Below, piece by piece: positions 24,000 through 36,800 of a DNA stretch of 64,000 nt. The notes below the pieces were generated by a model. That model searched no databases and was not told the origin of the DNA. It was given only the letters and a program-made list of their open reading frames with translations. The translations under genes were made by a program, and so were the position numbers. Source of the stretch: Gaeumannomyces sp. JS-464 (Eukaryota; Ascomycota; Sordariomycetes; Magnaporthales; Magnaporthaceae). Position 1 is the first letter of the stretch, and each line of letters begins with the position of its first letter. The stretch covers positions 9,548,001 through 9,612,000 of the forward strand of contig NGZR01000001.1 in NCBI GenBank assembly GCA_002197995.1. Reading direction: 5' to 3'.

Positions 24000-24806
24000 G
24001 AGGCCCTTTGCGGCCACGCACCCTTTTTGCACTTACACGCCCCCCACCCCGATATCGGTACGCATGGACCTTTCTATGGCGCGCACGCACAAACGAACAC
24101 AGGCTTCAATGCAGGCAGGCGTGCAATTAACAGAAGGGAAGCAAATAGAAGTTATCGCTACGAGCAATTTATTAATAAACGAGCAAAAACGCGGTGTTGA
24201 ACCGCCAAATTACATAGGAAAAGTGCAGGGGGACGGCGTTGAGGCCGTCTATCTAGGGCTACAGAGGGGCCTAGGGACTCGCAAAGGGATCAAAAAAACT
24301 CGTCAGAGGCCGGCGCAGGCGCTGGAAAGAACGTGGAGGCCCTCCCGGCCAGCCTTAAAGGCAGGGCGGCCGGCGCTGAGGGGAAAGTGGCCGGCGTTGA
24401 GGGTAGGGGAGTGCCGAGGGTAAGCACCGGACCTTCCGCCTCGTCAGCCTCGTCACGTGCCTCCAGGGAGGCACCCAGTTCGTGTTGAGAGTAATCACGC
24501 CTTGCGCTGGCCCGTATACCCGTGCGGGCGCGGGTGCGAGGCCCTGCCGCCGGCGCCTCGTTACCAAAGGGCCCGGTCCCTCGAGGCCGGCCCAGCCTCG
24601 TCCGGCCCGGCCTCGTCGTCGCTCGAGATCGTGATTACTTCGTTCATAGGGGCGATTGTTGAAAAATGGATCAAAAATGGTGCCAAGTTGCATCTGCAGG
24701 CAAAATTACGTGGGCTGCGAAACCGGAACGCACAGGCGCTGCACGGGCCAAAAGTGGGGTGGGGTGCGTGTAAATGCAAAAAGGGTGCGTGGCCGCAAAG
24801 GGCCTC
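24000..24806. mobile_element. Non-autonomous inverted-repeat element (hAT-like MITE)
   Basis: Terminal inverted repeats of about 50 bp: GAGGCCCTTTGCGGCCACGC... at 24,000-24,050 and its reverse complement at 24,757-24,806, differing at a few positions. Perfect 8-bp direct repeats TAAAGGAA flank it (23,992-23,999 and 24,807-24,814). The 807-bp interior has no credible coding and carries GC-rich CCGGCC-containing blocks (24,310-24,410, 24,580-24,620). An 8-bp duplication is typical of hAT elements; the long TIR without a CA(G) start leaves other superfamilies possible. Confidence 0.8.
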
Positions 24807-25007
24807 TAAAGGAAAGGTTTCACGGAACGGCGTTCCCTTTGCCTTGACAGACGCGGTGCCATCATCATTACGGACGCGCTGCCAATGATCAACGGAAAAA
24901 GATAATGATTGAGGTGGGATACAGCAGTTGATTGATTACAAGTCCTTCGCGCAGAGACTGTCTACCGCTATATGACACTGACAACTAGAGCCGCAAGCCA
25001 ACAGCCT
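24807..25007. other. Short intergenic stretch
   Basis: Starts with the second TAAAGGAA target copy and runs to the stop codon of the small secreted protein gene. It probably holds that gene's 3' UTR. No further feature seen. Confidence 0.4.
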
Positions 25008-25452
25008 TTAGTTCTGCCCAGGGAACTTCCACACCTTGTCAATGATCGGGACGCCGGCGCAGGCCGCGCCGCTCACCTGGCCGAGGTTGCACTTCCTGTA
25101 CAGCGTGAACTTTTCCAGGCTCGAGAACCACTCGCTGCTGCACGCGGGGATCTGGTAGTAGTTGGGGTCGTTGGTGAGGTTGCACTGCATGGAGGGGGAA
25201 AAAAAAGGGAGAAAAAAGGGAATCTTGTCAGCAAAAAAGCAACATCGCATCGGGTGGATAAGGGAGGGTGTGGGCATTCCAGGCTTACGCAGTTGGTGAT
25301 CTCGCCGCTGTAGACGCAGCAGCTGTTGCCGTGCCACGGCTTCCCGATGCCGCCCCAATTCGGGCAGTCGGCCCTCTTCTCGACCTGGGGAAGGGCGACG
25401 CGGCGGCGAGGCCGGCGGCGGCGAGGGTGAGGGCGAGGTCGAAGAAACGCAT
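25008..25452 (-). CDS. Small secreted Cys-rich protein (candidate effector), frame broken by one base
   Basis: Two exons (25,289-25,452 and 25,008-25,184) around a 104-bp intron with GTAAG and CAG ends. The ATG at 25,452 opens a classic signal peptide, MRFFDLALTLAAAGLAAASP. The mature part begins after a KR processing site and reads ADCPNWGGIGKPW, then CC and more Cys, eight in all, ending KVWKFPGQN. It would be about 113 residues. The signal-peptide frame and the mature frame differ by one base in the C-run near 25,390, so the gene as written does not encode the whole protein. A TATA box lies 150 bp upstream. No family is recognised; secretion, size and Cys content suggest an apoplastic or effector-like protein. 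Confidence 0.6.
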
Positions 25453-25600
25453 CTTGTTTGTGTTGGGTTTTGTTGTCGACCGGGAATGAATGGGATGGCT
25501 GGATCGGATGAGCGAATGAGGGACCGCAGGGCTTGGCTGGTGTGCGAGGGTTGGGGCAGCAAGAAGCGATGCCGTGAGAAAGCCATGGGGAGCCGGCCTT

Positions 25601-25610
25601 GTTTATACCT
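25601..25610 (-). promoter_or_regulatory. TATA box of the small secreted protein gene
   Basis: GGTATAAAC on the minus strand, about 150 bp before the ATG at 25,452. It is the only good TATA match in this upstream region. Confidence 0.45.
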
Positions 25611-25619
25611 CGACAGAAG

Positions 25620-26480
25620 CCTAAGCATCCACGGTACGCGATACGGGCCAAGAGCAGCCCCGGAGGCCGCGACCGAGTTCCCAGTTTCCCGACCCGGCAA
25701 GTGGTATGACAGCAACGGTGCAGTTGCATTGCTGCTGCGTAGCAAAGCGCGCTTCCCTGCTTTGCGTGGTGGAGAAACCCGGATTCCGCCCATCAAAGGT
25801 TCGATCAATAAATCCGCCTGTCGCCGATGCGGGCTGGGGGATGCGTACGTAGCACAGTAGCAGCGCATCGGACTCAGTCGTGCACAGTAGCATCCCATTT
25901 CTCCCGAGCTCTCAGCCAGCCCAATCGTGCGGGGGAATCGCCTGTCGGCTCGGTACCGGCTCGACGACCGGGAGGCCCGCGCTGGGCGAGGGGGTCGGAG
26001 CCGGGGGTTGCAGGAACGACAAAAAGGGATCGGAGATGATGTTTCGTGCTTCCGCTGGGCTCCCTGGATAGGAATTTGGAATCCTCCCCGTTTTGGCAGC
26101 TGCAAAAGTTGAAGAGATCCCCGTTCCCCACAGCGCTTAATTCAATGCCACCGGATGACAGCGCCCCGCGTAGCATCGCCCTGGACGGACGGGCCATTTC
26201 ATGACAAAGTTCCTTGATCGCATTATAGCAAGAGAGATGAAGGTCGAATTCGCCACTGCCAGACGAAACTTTGACTGATTGCAAGCTCGGCGTGTTCTAA
26301 TGCTAGCACATACAACGAATGACAAAATAGGAGACCCTCGCTGACGGCCCCTGAATAAAAGAAACCCTTCGCGAAGCGGTAAAAAAAAAACAAAAAAAAA
26401 AACATTCCAAAATGCACCATAGTAAAAGCAAAAGGAACAAAGAAAGGGGTAGTCCTGTACCCAGGACCAGCAGTCGCCCC
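25620..26480. other. Intergenic region between secreted protein and laccase genes
   Basis: Contains the promoter of the small secreted protein gene (minus strand, right to left) and the 3' flank of the laccase gene. An A-rich tract with two long A-runs lies at 26,381-26,403. Open frames here are short and overlap on both strands without recognisable domains. Confidence 0.4.
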
Positions 26481-28664
26481 TCACAGCCCCGAATCGTGCT
26501 GTTTAAAGGAGCTACTGTCATAGTACTGCGTCCACTGCGAGCAGGTCGGCTCGATGGCGCTCAGCGGGAACGTCGTCGGGATGTCCTGCACGCGCTCGAG
26601 GAACTGCACACTCAGGCCCTGGGCGACGTGCCAGGCGATGTGGCAATGGAACAGCCAGGCGCCCGGGTTGTCGGTGCGGAAGGCGACGGCGATCCAGCCG
26701 TTGGCCGGCAGCATGGTCACGTCGCGCCGGACCGGGTTGCGGAAATTGAGCGTCGCCAGGTCCGACGCCGCGTTGAAGCGCCGCACTGGCCCCGCGAACG
26801 GGTTCGCCGTGCCGGGGAGCGGCCCAGTAGGTAGAAGTCGTGCCCGTGCAGGTGCATCGGGTGCGGCGCCACCGTGGGGTTCTGGATGATCCAGAAAGAC
26901 CACTACAGGTGAGGAGGGTATGTTAGTTGGCCCACCTTGGAACGAGGAGAGATGTGACAAGGGCGCGCCAATGGCCTACCTGGTTGTTCTGGGGCACCTG
27001 GAACACGTTGAAGTTCTGTGGGAAGTTCATGTTGCCTTGACTAGGTACTCGAGCGTAGGCTCGTCCCACGTAATGTTCACATCCGAGCCATTGATCTCCC
27101 AGTAAACGCGTTGCTGGCCCTCCCAGTTCTTAACATTAGTCACAGCCTCGAGCGTGTTGCCGGCACAGCACTGAAAGAAGCCTGCGGCACGTTCTTAGCC
27201 ACGACAGGCGTCCAAGCAGCAAGATCCTCGCAGAGGGAGTCGGTAGGCGTAGGCCCGGGGTTGGTCGGCAGCGCCGTGTCCGAGGCACCCTCGTACTGGA
27301 AGATGGACGCGGGCTTCTGGATGCTGCTGGTGCCGCACAGCCCGCTCGAGGCAAACGTCACGTTGAACCAGTAGTTGCCGACGGGCTGGTTCGCGTCAAT
27401 GATGACGTCGTAGCGCTGTCCAATGCCCACAAAAATCTGGCTGGTGAAGGCGTTGACGGGCACAAAGTCGGTCTGGATGACGGTGAACTGGTGGCCCACG
27501 AGCGACACGGTGAAAGTGTTGTCGACCGACGTGTTGATGACGCGCAGCCGGTGGCGCAGGCCGGGCTTGAGCTTTACCGGTTGTAGGAGCCGCCGCCCTG
27601 CGCGTTGACGTGCGTGCCGTTGAACAGGATGTTGTCACTTGGGGGCGGGATACCAGGGGAAGGATGAGCGAGAACTGGATCTCATCCGCGCCACGGTAGT
27701 ACCAGTCCGTAATGGGGTAGACACCGAGATCCTCCTGGTAGGGCAGCGAAGCTGGCCATCGAACTGCAGCGTACCGACAACGCCGTTCCCATACTGGCCT
27801 GAGAAGTGCGAGTGGTACCTGTTGCCAATGTGCCACAAAGTGAATTAGAGGAGGACCCCAGACGGGCAGAGAACACGGCTTGTTGCTTACCAAGCAGATC
27901 CGTATTGCTCGGCCCGGAACCTGTACACTTTGCTGGCATTTGGAGGGATGGGGCACTCAGTGATGCCATTGGCCCCATCGTTGGGGTTGTTGTTAAGCAT
28001 TGCGAACGCCGTGCCAGTGCATGGAGGTGCTGCACGGGCCAATCCAGGCACCGTTAGCTCGGCTTGGAGAGGCAAACAAACGGTGAGATCTCGTACCCGT
28101 TGACCCTGAGCCTGTTTGTGACCGTTACCTCGACCCAATCTCCCCAGTTTGCTCTGATTGTCGGGCCAGGGAACTGATCTGCATGGGAAAAGACGCGTTA
28201 GCATGGACTCGCGCGACAGTCTCGGGGACTTCCCACCAATAGCGGACGTACTGTTGATGAGCATGGCCTTGTCTTAACGATACCATCTCCACCGACATAG
28301 TTATCAACCTCGGTAATAACCAGGTCGTACTTCCAGCACGCGTCAGTTAGTCAAGCTGCCCCGACAGAGATGTAAGGATGCGGCTGCCTGAGGAAATCAG
28401 AACGAAAATAACTGACCCGACGCGTCACACCCGTGTTTGGCGTGTTGGCCTCGTAGTCCGTGTCGATGCTGAAGCCCGGAGACCAGCATGCTCTGTTGGA
28501 CTCGGTATTGCAGGACTGCCGCTTGAGCAGGTCAACGGCCGGGGAGGTGCTCCCATGGGGCTCGCGAGGGAAGAGATCCAGGGACTCATCTCTCGAGGCA
28601 AGAGGGGCAGAAGCAACCAAGCCCGCCAGAGAGCGAGACCCTTGATAAGTCCAAGAGACTTCAT
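26481..28664 (-). CDS. Secreted multicopper oxidase, ascomycete laccase (many 1-base frame breaks)
   Basis: Oxidises phenols with reduction of O2 to water, outside the cell. From the ATG at 28,664: signal peptide MKSLGLIKGLAL..., propeptide ending LLKR, then QSCNTESNRACW. Copper motifs are all present: SMHWHG (28,015), WYHSHFSGQYGNGVVG (27,800), HPMHLHGHDFYLLG (26,860) and LFHCHIAWHVAQGL (26,640), with Leu at the axial position. It ends HDSGL, the C-terminal plug of ascomycete laccases. Introns: 28,330-28,416, 28,179-28,251, 28,030-28,096, 27,819-27,890 and 26,903-26,979. At least seven single-base shifts break the frame (near 28,627, 28,270, 28,001, 27,755, 27,161, 27,034 and 26,814), mostly a run one base too short. 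Identity is certain; whether it is a decayed gene or a sequencing artefact is open. Confidence 0.85.
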
Positions 28665-28828
28665 GATGGACGAGAGCAAGGGAGAAGGAAAAAGAAAGGC
28701 CTTTGAGGGGAAGGGAACGAAGGCGGGGGAGTGTCCTTGGGGGGTTTTGAGAGGGCTCGGGGGATCCTGGCTGGGAGGGCCTGAGGGGATGGAGAAAGAG
28801 GACAAGACAGATGGGACGGAAACTCTTC

Positions 28829-28838
28829 ATTATATACC
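28829..28838 (-). promoter_or_regulatory. TATA box of the laccase gene
   Basis: GGGTATATAAT on the minus strand, 165 bp before the ATG at 28,664, in an otherwise GC-rich leader. Confidence 0.5.
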
Positions 28839-31494
28839 CAGGGAAGGCATCTCAGGCTAGTGTCCGAGCACCCTGGGACATTCTTATCCCCCAGGGGCTC
28901 GGAGGGCAGGATCCTTTGGTGATGGCGATCATATCCAGACGCGAACAGCTCGACTCCTGCATCAGCCAGGGCCAAGCGAAAAGTAAAATCGATAGTTCCT
29001 ATGCAGGGTGAGCCCGTGTGAACAGACTCACGAAATATTGGAGGAAGGGGAGGCGAGGCGTAGTAGAAGCGAACCTTGAGAAGGAGAGGGATGGTGTGGT
29101 GGGTGGCTTCTAGGCCTGAGATGATAACTTGTGAGGGTGTAGGACGAAAATAAAGCATGGGAGAAGGGCTCGTGATGTGAGATATCCACTCTCCCAGCAC
29201 CTCTGTCGACGGAGTCAACATGGCTTGCTCGAGGCTTACTATCGACCCTCCATCTCGGCCAAGTTGGGTGGGATACAGGGGAGCAGGTGCTGGGGAGGGA
29301 GAGCCAGGTAGGCAAAAGAAGGGCGGAACACGGCCGTAGCATCGGTATATCATGCACTTTCCTGGCATGTGCGTTGTGCAAAAAGAGCGATGCTAGCCAA
29401 GGAAGATGGAAGGGTGGAAAACATGTCAAGGCAAGTGCTTGGGGTGCGTTCCGCCAAGGTTCTGAGAGATTGGAATGTCGAGTGTGAGTGACAAGGAATG
29501 GCATAGTGGAACACGGTGGCCGCGATCTTTGATGGTCATGCCCCAACATCCAAGCTCAGATCATGGCGAAGGGCATTGAGTCTATGTTTGTGTGTCACGG
29601 GGGAGCTTGAAGCGGGATTGAGCTGGTCTGACAGCAAATTCTAGGTATCGACGATGCGCTGGGAAGCCGCAAAAGGGGGCACGTAGAAGGTGTGCTGCTG
29701 AACAAGGGGCTTCTGGCCCACAAATCACGAGCATCCATCGCTCGTGATTCCAAGAAGACACGGCCCGAAAATGACCGGATCAATCTCAGCAAATAAGTGG
29801 TTATGAAGTGGCCGTGGACCCTTGCCGAGATCCTGCGGCGTTCAATAGCCCCCTGTCCTCGCTTTGGTCGACCACATCGAGCCATTCGTAGCTGCACTAG
29901 AAGCAAGGCAGACAGGCAGGGGGAGGGGTCTCGCGCTCGAGCCGCAGAAGCCGCAGTATGATATACAGGGGCAGGTGGCTTCAATGTTCCCTTATTCCGT
30001 GCCCGAGGGCTTCGTGCTCGGAGGACGCAAAAAGGCAACTCGCAACGTTTTGCGGGCGGCAGGCTGCCCAGGGCAGATCAAGGGAGTGTTGACAGGGAAT
30101 AGACATGGGAGGAGAACGGGCGGCACAGACAACCCCCCGCCCGAAAAGACAACCGGAGAAGCCGGGCTGGCCAGGCCAGATGGTGTTGATCGATTTGCAG
30201 GTCCTCCAGCGGCCGCCGGGCAACTCTAGATTTGGAGATCGCGGCAGCGCCTCCCCCGCACCCCAAATGCAAGGTAACGAATGTCAACAGATAAACTGGG
30301 TATAAAACAGAGGAATGGAGAGCTCAGTCACATCTAAGCTTCCAGACCTGCGAAGGCCTCTCTCGCAAGAGCGCTCGTAGATACGAGGTCAGACGTCATC
30401 ACCCATCGACAATACACGTGATCTCGAGCCCATCAGCCCGACAACGTGCGAAAAGGGGGTTGATGCAGTGGGCAAAACGCGAGGGGTGTTCATAACACCC
30501 AGACAAGACCGAGAATTATTTGGTAATCGGGAATATGGCGGCGCCGGTATTGCCGCGGGTATTAAGGATAGCATGAGCCTTGCAGATATGGAAAATATAT
30601 TGCATAACCACGGCTCGTCCCCTTCGACACCTCTGATCCGGGAGCCAAGAAAACTTGTTGCAATTGCTCCCCACGTCCACGTGCGCTAATTACCCGCCGA
30701 GGGCATGCGGGTATCTTGTGGGCTGCACCGCGTGTGGTGTGTGTTGCTTCTGGGCCGCGTGGTGGCAGCGTGCACTAGCCCCTGATACGCCACTCGGTGT
30801 TCTGAGCAGCGTGCACCGACGTATGGGTTCCAGCCCAACATCACAGCCCCATGGGTCGTACAGCTCGGGTGGCGGCCTGGTATGGGATGCACACGAGACC
30901 GTTCGATGTCCCTGACAATCTCCTCCCAGGTCTGTGCTCTTGGCCTTGCCTTGCAGGGCAGATTAGGACCAATCCAAGAGGTTTGGGAGGGCTAGAGGGA
31001 TTTGGTTGTAGTGGCAGTAGCCAGAGGAAGTGAGGGAGTAGCGAGAACGAAAACAAAAAGAGGAATGGGTGTAAGGTTATGCTTGCGCTGCGCTGCGTAA
31101 GCCGGGCTGAACAAGTAGCCGCCTGGTCGGGAAGCTAACATGGGAAGAGTGTTATCGGCGATGTGCCCAGTACCAACTTGCTCCAGCAATCACGCCACAC
31201 GGAAGCGGGCAAGAACTGGCACGGCCATCGATTTGAGCGCTGCTCGTGTCTGCCTCGCCCCACATCTTCAATACATCTTGGTAACCCGGGTCCTGTCAGC
31301 CTACCGCTCACGGGATGCCCGGAGCCTACCGCTTCCAAGTGTGCTGCTGCACAACCTATCGGCGACATTCTAGCGAGCTATCACCCAAGCACACCTGCAC
31401 GACAATCAAGCCGGTCAAGCGACAAGGCGCCAAGCAGCGTCCTCGCAAATATTGGACTGGACAAGACAGGGCGTCGTGGAGATGGCGTTGTGAA

Positions 31495-31568
31495 GTCTCT
31501 CTCTCTCTCTCTCATCTCTTCTCTCTCTCTCTCTCTCTCTCTCTGTGGTGTGTGTGTGTGTGTGTGTG
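31495..31568. repeat. CT/GT compound microsatellite
   Basis: A (CT)n run with small interruptions (31,495-31,544) passes directly into (GT)n (31,545-31,568). On the minus strand it would be a GA/CA tract. Confidence 0.9.
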
Positions 31569-33593
31569 GATGCAGGGGGTCGACGTCGAAGGCCAGCAGC
31601 CGCCAGCGAAAGTTCGGAAGATTCGTTAGCCCGGGCAGATGAACATTGCGTAGTGATCGGACAAGGGAGGGTGCTCGGCTGCGGGACAGGTAGGGGCGGA
31701 ACGGCAGGAGACGACGGCGGCTGAGCGCAGTGGAGCTCGCCAGTCAAATCCCCATGGCCGGATGAGTGTGCGGTGCAACTAGGTAGACAGCACGAGAGCC
31801 AGACAGTGCCAAAGCACGAGGCGAGTTTTTATGGGTGGTGGAGTTGGTGCGCAGGGTGCTAACCCAGAAAGGCAAGAAGTTGAAGGCACTCTTGTCGCGA
31901 GGATGCACGAGCACCGGCCGGCGAGCACCAAGCCCCTAAGCGAACGCGGACAGAAAATGCTATTGGGTCGGTCGGGGCGGGAATACTCGAACTATCGATC
32001 CCAGCCCACGAGCACGAGCGGGTGGATGGATGAGGGCTCTAGTCCCGTCATTGAATTTGCGCCTCCACGCTGACCTAGGCCACGCATCTAAACGGCGCAA
32101 GGGCGGATTTTGGGAAGGGGGTGTGACCGAAACGAGGCAAGTATGGAGACAAGTGGGAGCTTCGATGATGTTTGTTCTAGTCGGACGCTTCGGGCCGGAA
32201 ACGAGAGGGATATGTATGTCTCTGATCATGGACACAAGATCAACACCCGCAGCGACTAGCGGGAGACTGTTGTTATCTTGTGGCAGCCCCGGGAAGGCCG
32301 AGCGACAACCGGAGTCGGGGAGATTGCAGACGTAAGCAAGCGGGCTAGTGTCTTGAGGCTTGGAATTACCGCGTCTGCCCGCAACCGCAGCAGACGGGCG
32401 AGCGCGAGGGCAGGCAACCCACGGAAGAGTCGGAGAGTCAGGAGGGGCAAGAGCAGTAAACGTCGGGTGAGACGCGCGCGGAGGCCGAGCCGAGCGACGT
32501 CGACTTGACCTGGACTTGGGCGGCGGTCCGTGGTGTCGCTCTTCCTTCGCTCTGGCCAGGAACTCTGCCGCTGGGTCGTGTGCAGAAGTCGCCTACGCAT
32601 CGATCCGCGGACGCCGTTTGGTGCGCGTGTCTTCGCATCCCACCTATCGAGTGGGAGTCTGCTGGCAGGCAGGAACCCGGGTCACTCGATGTGACTGGCC
32701 TTGGCGCCAGATCCATGGAGCGCAACAAGGCCGCGCGAAGGCGCTGCCGCATGGAAGCAGGTCGCGGTTAAGACGACTTGGTAGGGTCACATTGGGCGTC
32801 GCGGGCGGCGGCGGTGATGGAGGGGTGAGAACTTAAGCGAGTTCATGGTGGAAGCAAGAGGTTGCATCGCGTGGGTCGAGATGGAGGGGACGGAAACAAG
32901 CATGTTGGGAGCGGCACCGTGTTATAAATAACACAGGCCAGGGAAGGAGCTCGGGCGCTGCAGGGCGGCAAGTGCGGCTGGAGACACGGGCCAGGCAGCT
33001 GCAGAACGAGCACGTCCAGCGTGTTTATTGAACACCAACTGGCCAATCGTGGCGCAGAGAGGTGGGTCCAGGCGCTCTCCCCTTGGACGAAATCCCCCGC
33101 TCGAGCACCAGCAAATGGCTCACCGGTCGACGCGCTGTGTCTGCACTGCCATCGTTGATGTTCATACCCTTGAGGTGGTCACTCGTGATGGCTCGGACCG
33201 GCGGACGCTGGGATAGCCAGACGCCAACCCTCTTGTTCGTGTTTCGTGTATTCTGGAGTCAACGCATGACCAGTGCCATCATTACGCCGTGGTTAAGCGT
33301 TCGGGCGAAACGATCCGCTGTGGCTGCTGCTTACACGCTGGCGAGCCACCTTGGCATGCCCACACGCCCTTCCATCGTCTATCCGACTTCTCCAGCCAGT
33401 CACGGTCAATTCGCGCGCCATTTGCAAACAGGATGCTTCTTGAGGTCCGACCTGCAGGATTATTGGCATCGAGACCACGCCCCGCAGACTGCCACCATGG
33501 GGAAGGAATACCACCAGTATTTTTTGCTCCCCCACAAGTGCCACCAACACCATGAGCCACCTCCACTAATGATGCCACGAGTGATTGCACCTG

Positions 33594-33852
33594 TCAGAGA
33601 AGATCGGCATAATTCCCATTGGCGACATATACCCACCGGGTGGGAGTACCGTTACACTGGCCCTCGTGCCTTGGAGAAGGAACGTGTAACCAACCGTTGC
33701 CAACCTTCAACCCAGGTGCACCATAAACTGGCTCACCTGCAGGCAACATCTTGGCCACACAGGGAGCAAGTTCTTTGTTTCCAGCATAGATTCTCGACAC
33801 GGCAGATGAATACAACGCTCAAGAAGGAAGGAAGAATGCTGCGCTTAGCCAT
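33594..33852 (-). CDS. Possible small protein gene, unrecognised
   Basis: An ATG at 33,852 opens MAKRSILPSFLSVVFIC, a hydrophobic start. A TATA-like CATATATCC lies about 30 bp upstream. A CAG|GTGAGC donor follows near 33,735, and a 73-codon open frame in another phase (SRIYAGNKELAPCVAKMLPA onward) ends at 33,594. Splicing or a frame change would be needed to join them. No family is recognised; it could be chance. Confidence 0.2.
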
Positions 33853-36800
33853 GATTGATGGGTGTAGTATCACCGAGGGATATATGTAACATCATCCCCC
33901 CTATTCTGCCCAAGCCCAAGCTGCCAATATCATGTCAGGGACCATAAATGTTGCCACGCAGAGCACGGCGTCTACCACACCTTGTTCCAATCCCCCTCTC
34001 GACTCACGAATCGCCGGAAATTTTCTGGCCGGAGAATGGTCTTGCGGGGCACGGCGGCAGCCACCCGTGCCGTCTCCTTCATCTGCCGTAGGATCTTGCG
34101 CCATGCTCCACCCGCGAGGCTACTCGCATCGGCTCATTGCTGCGCCATCAAGGGGCCAGCGGTTATCTAACCGCTTCTTGTCACGCTCGTATTGGCCCCA
34201 ACGAGGTCCGGCACTTGCGTTTCTAGTATTGAGGGGAAGAGAAAAGGGGCTCAGGCTCAGAGTACAACGAGGGCACCTCGCGGCAACATCATTCCCCCCC
34301 GAGAGCCACTGAAGTAGCAACTTCCGATGGCTACATCCAAAAATAAACCTATGCAAGGCTGAGACGGTAGTCAAGTGCCATCACCACCTCTAGTCGACGG
34401 TATACCCGGGGTAAGGAGCCTACGACAGTCCCTTGAAGCTCCTGCTTGAAAAATGAAAAAAAAAATGCCTGAGACACAAAGGGCCACAAAGTCCGAAACC
34501 GGCAGCACTCAGGAGAGTCAAACCTACCTAGTAGGTACCTATGTCTCCGCCGGTAGGCGTCTGACAGATGCTCTCTTAGCCCAGATAATCATGCGTCTGG
34601 GCATTTGCACCCAGAAGCCAGCTGAAAGGGCCCTGTGCATAGTAATTTGTACGAACTGGCCCATGTTATTGATGTTAGGGTCGTCACCGATGGTAATCTT
34701 CCCTCGAGCATCCTGAGGCCTTTCGATACTGGCACTGAACTCCGCAACAGCTCCCACCCAATTGCCGGCTTTATATCGGGCTGGGGCTGTCATATCAAAA
34801 CCACAACGCGAGTATTGGGACGGGGCTGATCCGTACTTAATTAGTTGATGTACTTTGTGGTGCTGGGAGGTCTTGAGCAGAAGGGGAGCATAAGGGTGTT
34901 TGTATACCAACAGAGATGAATTAAGAGCGAATGTGGAACGGTGGCGACTTCGGACACGCAGTCACGGATTCTGATCAACTCAATGGAGGTGATTAGGCGT
35001 TAATTACCAAGTTCATGCTCGGATTTATGTAGCTAAAGTAGATACACGTCAGGTTAAACTTGAGGAAACCTCTGACACGGAGACTCATAGTCAATTATCC
35101 TGGGGTTGACTAGCGTGAGATTCGGGCATAGATAGCCCAAATATCTCACTCAAAACTTACACCGTTGCGTACCTGGTTAAGGATATCATTCTTACAAAAA
35201 CATCGGAGAATGACATGTAATTAATAATTAAATCGATCCTTTAGTGCACTTGGAAGTGATAAATCCATCTATTCACCTCTCTCTCCTTTTAAACACCACG
35301 AGCCTTGGCTTCACGAGATCGTTAAAAGGTAGGCGGGTTGGCTTGACAATGGTGACCAAATGAGCTCAATGTTGCTCAAACCTGCTCATCGACGGATAGC
35401 GAAACGCCACTGCGCTTGTTTCACAACGCCTTGTCATGTGCTGGAAACCAGGACATCTCGCCGCCTAGATCGTCTCAAAGCATGTGAGCTCACCGGAGTG
35501 CCAGCAGCGCTATAAAACGATGCCAGCCTACACGGTAGAGTTCATTCCGATCACAACAAGATTTCTCTTACCTTCTATTTCTTCATCTCTAGATCCCAGA
35601 TTACGACAGCACCGGTCTAGATGTGTGGTCCCGACAAGTCAACTAAGCCGCGGGCCGGGGCGCTTGTCGTCCTCAGAAACGCGGTGGCCCAGGAGCAAGC
35701 GAACGGTTGTGCATGGTCTGGGGAGCTAAAATTCCACACCCCGGGACAACCTGAAAGTGGCATTGCGACCCACGTGAGGGTGACAGCGGGGGGTTGACAG
35801 CAGACTAGACACACTCTCAGAAGCCGTTGTGCTCATCCAGTAAGTCCATGGCGTTTCTGTCCTCTCCTTCTGGTTTCAAGGACGGAATCGTTGGTATATG
35901 CAGCAAGTAACGCAATTGTGGCCGCAGCAAATCCGGGGATCTGTCAAAGCCAACTCGGGAGTGTGGCTTGCTCCGGACATTTGCACTGACGAATGCGGCG
36001 GAACTCGAGGGCGGTGCTGTGCTGGAGCTCGAGCTCACGACGCCGATAGCCATCCAGGTTAGCGACGACGGGATCATAGGGAGGAGGGTCAGCATTTTCA
36101 GGCAGGCAGCAGGCTCGGGTTTGGGGAGATTGGGCCCGTCAATGGCGGAAGGAATTGTTGGATTCAACTTCATACCCGGCGAGGGAGACGGGTCCAGACT
36201 CCTTGTAGCTTGCGGTACGTTTCGCCGCTTTCTGTAACCCAGCACGCAATCTTTGTGCTTTTGATGAAGCGGCGCTCGTCTGACTGTAGGCAACAGTTGG
36301 GGCGTGGAACCATGGGCGCTAGACGCTGCGATGGCCTGGGGTTTGCTGTGTCAAATCCCCCGCAGCGCCTAGCCTAGTATGAAAGTGCCCCGCTGGTGCG
36401 GTCCCTGGACGGACAGTTCGCTCTGGTGGTGATTTTACTGGCTTGTCCCCGGAAAATTTGACCCGAAGTAACCTTAAAACCCTGTTTTAGTGGAACGAAA
36501 TGATGCATATGTTCAATGAACCACCAGCGCCACACGCAACAATCGAGCAGGCGCGATAGCTTAGCCATCGCTGCCATTGCTTGGTTGCACGACTAGATTT
36601 GGTAGAGCGGGGAAGCCCACGCTGGACTTCGCTGGACTTCGCGGCTCTTTTCCGCACTGGCCAAACAAGCAAGGCGCGCCAGCTGACCGACGACCTGCCA
36701 TCCATATCGCCTCCATGAGTCCAGAAAATAAAACCTTCATTTGGGCACGGCCGACTGCCCACCGCTCGTCAGCGTCTGGCCTCGCGGCACCACGCACAGG

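Noticed and set aside
28661..29368. 235-codon minus-strand open frame running into the laccase start
   Set aside because: Covers the laccase TATA box and 5' UTR and is out of phase with the signal peptide; Pro-rich chance frame.
33062..33889. 275-codon open frame on the plus strand
   Set aside because: Begins on GTG, His/Arg-rich without motif, and overlaps other open frames; no support.
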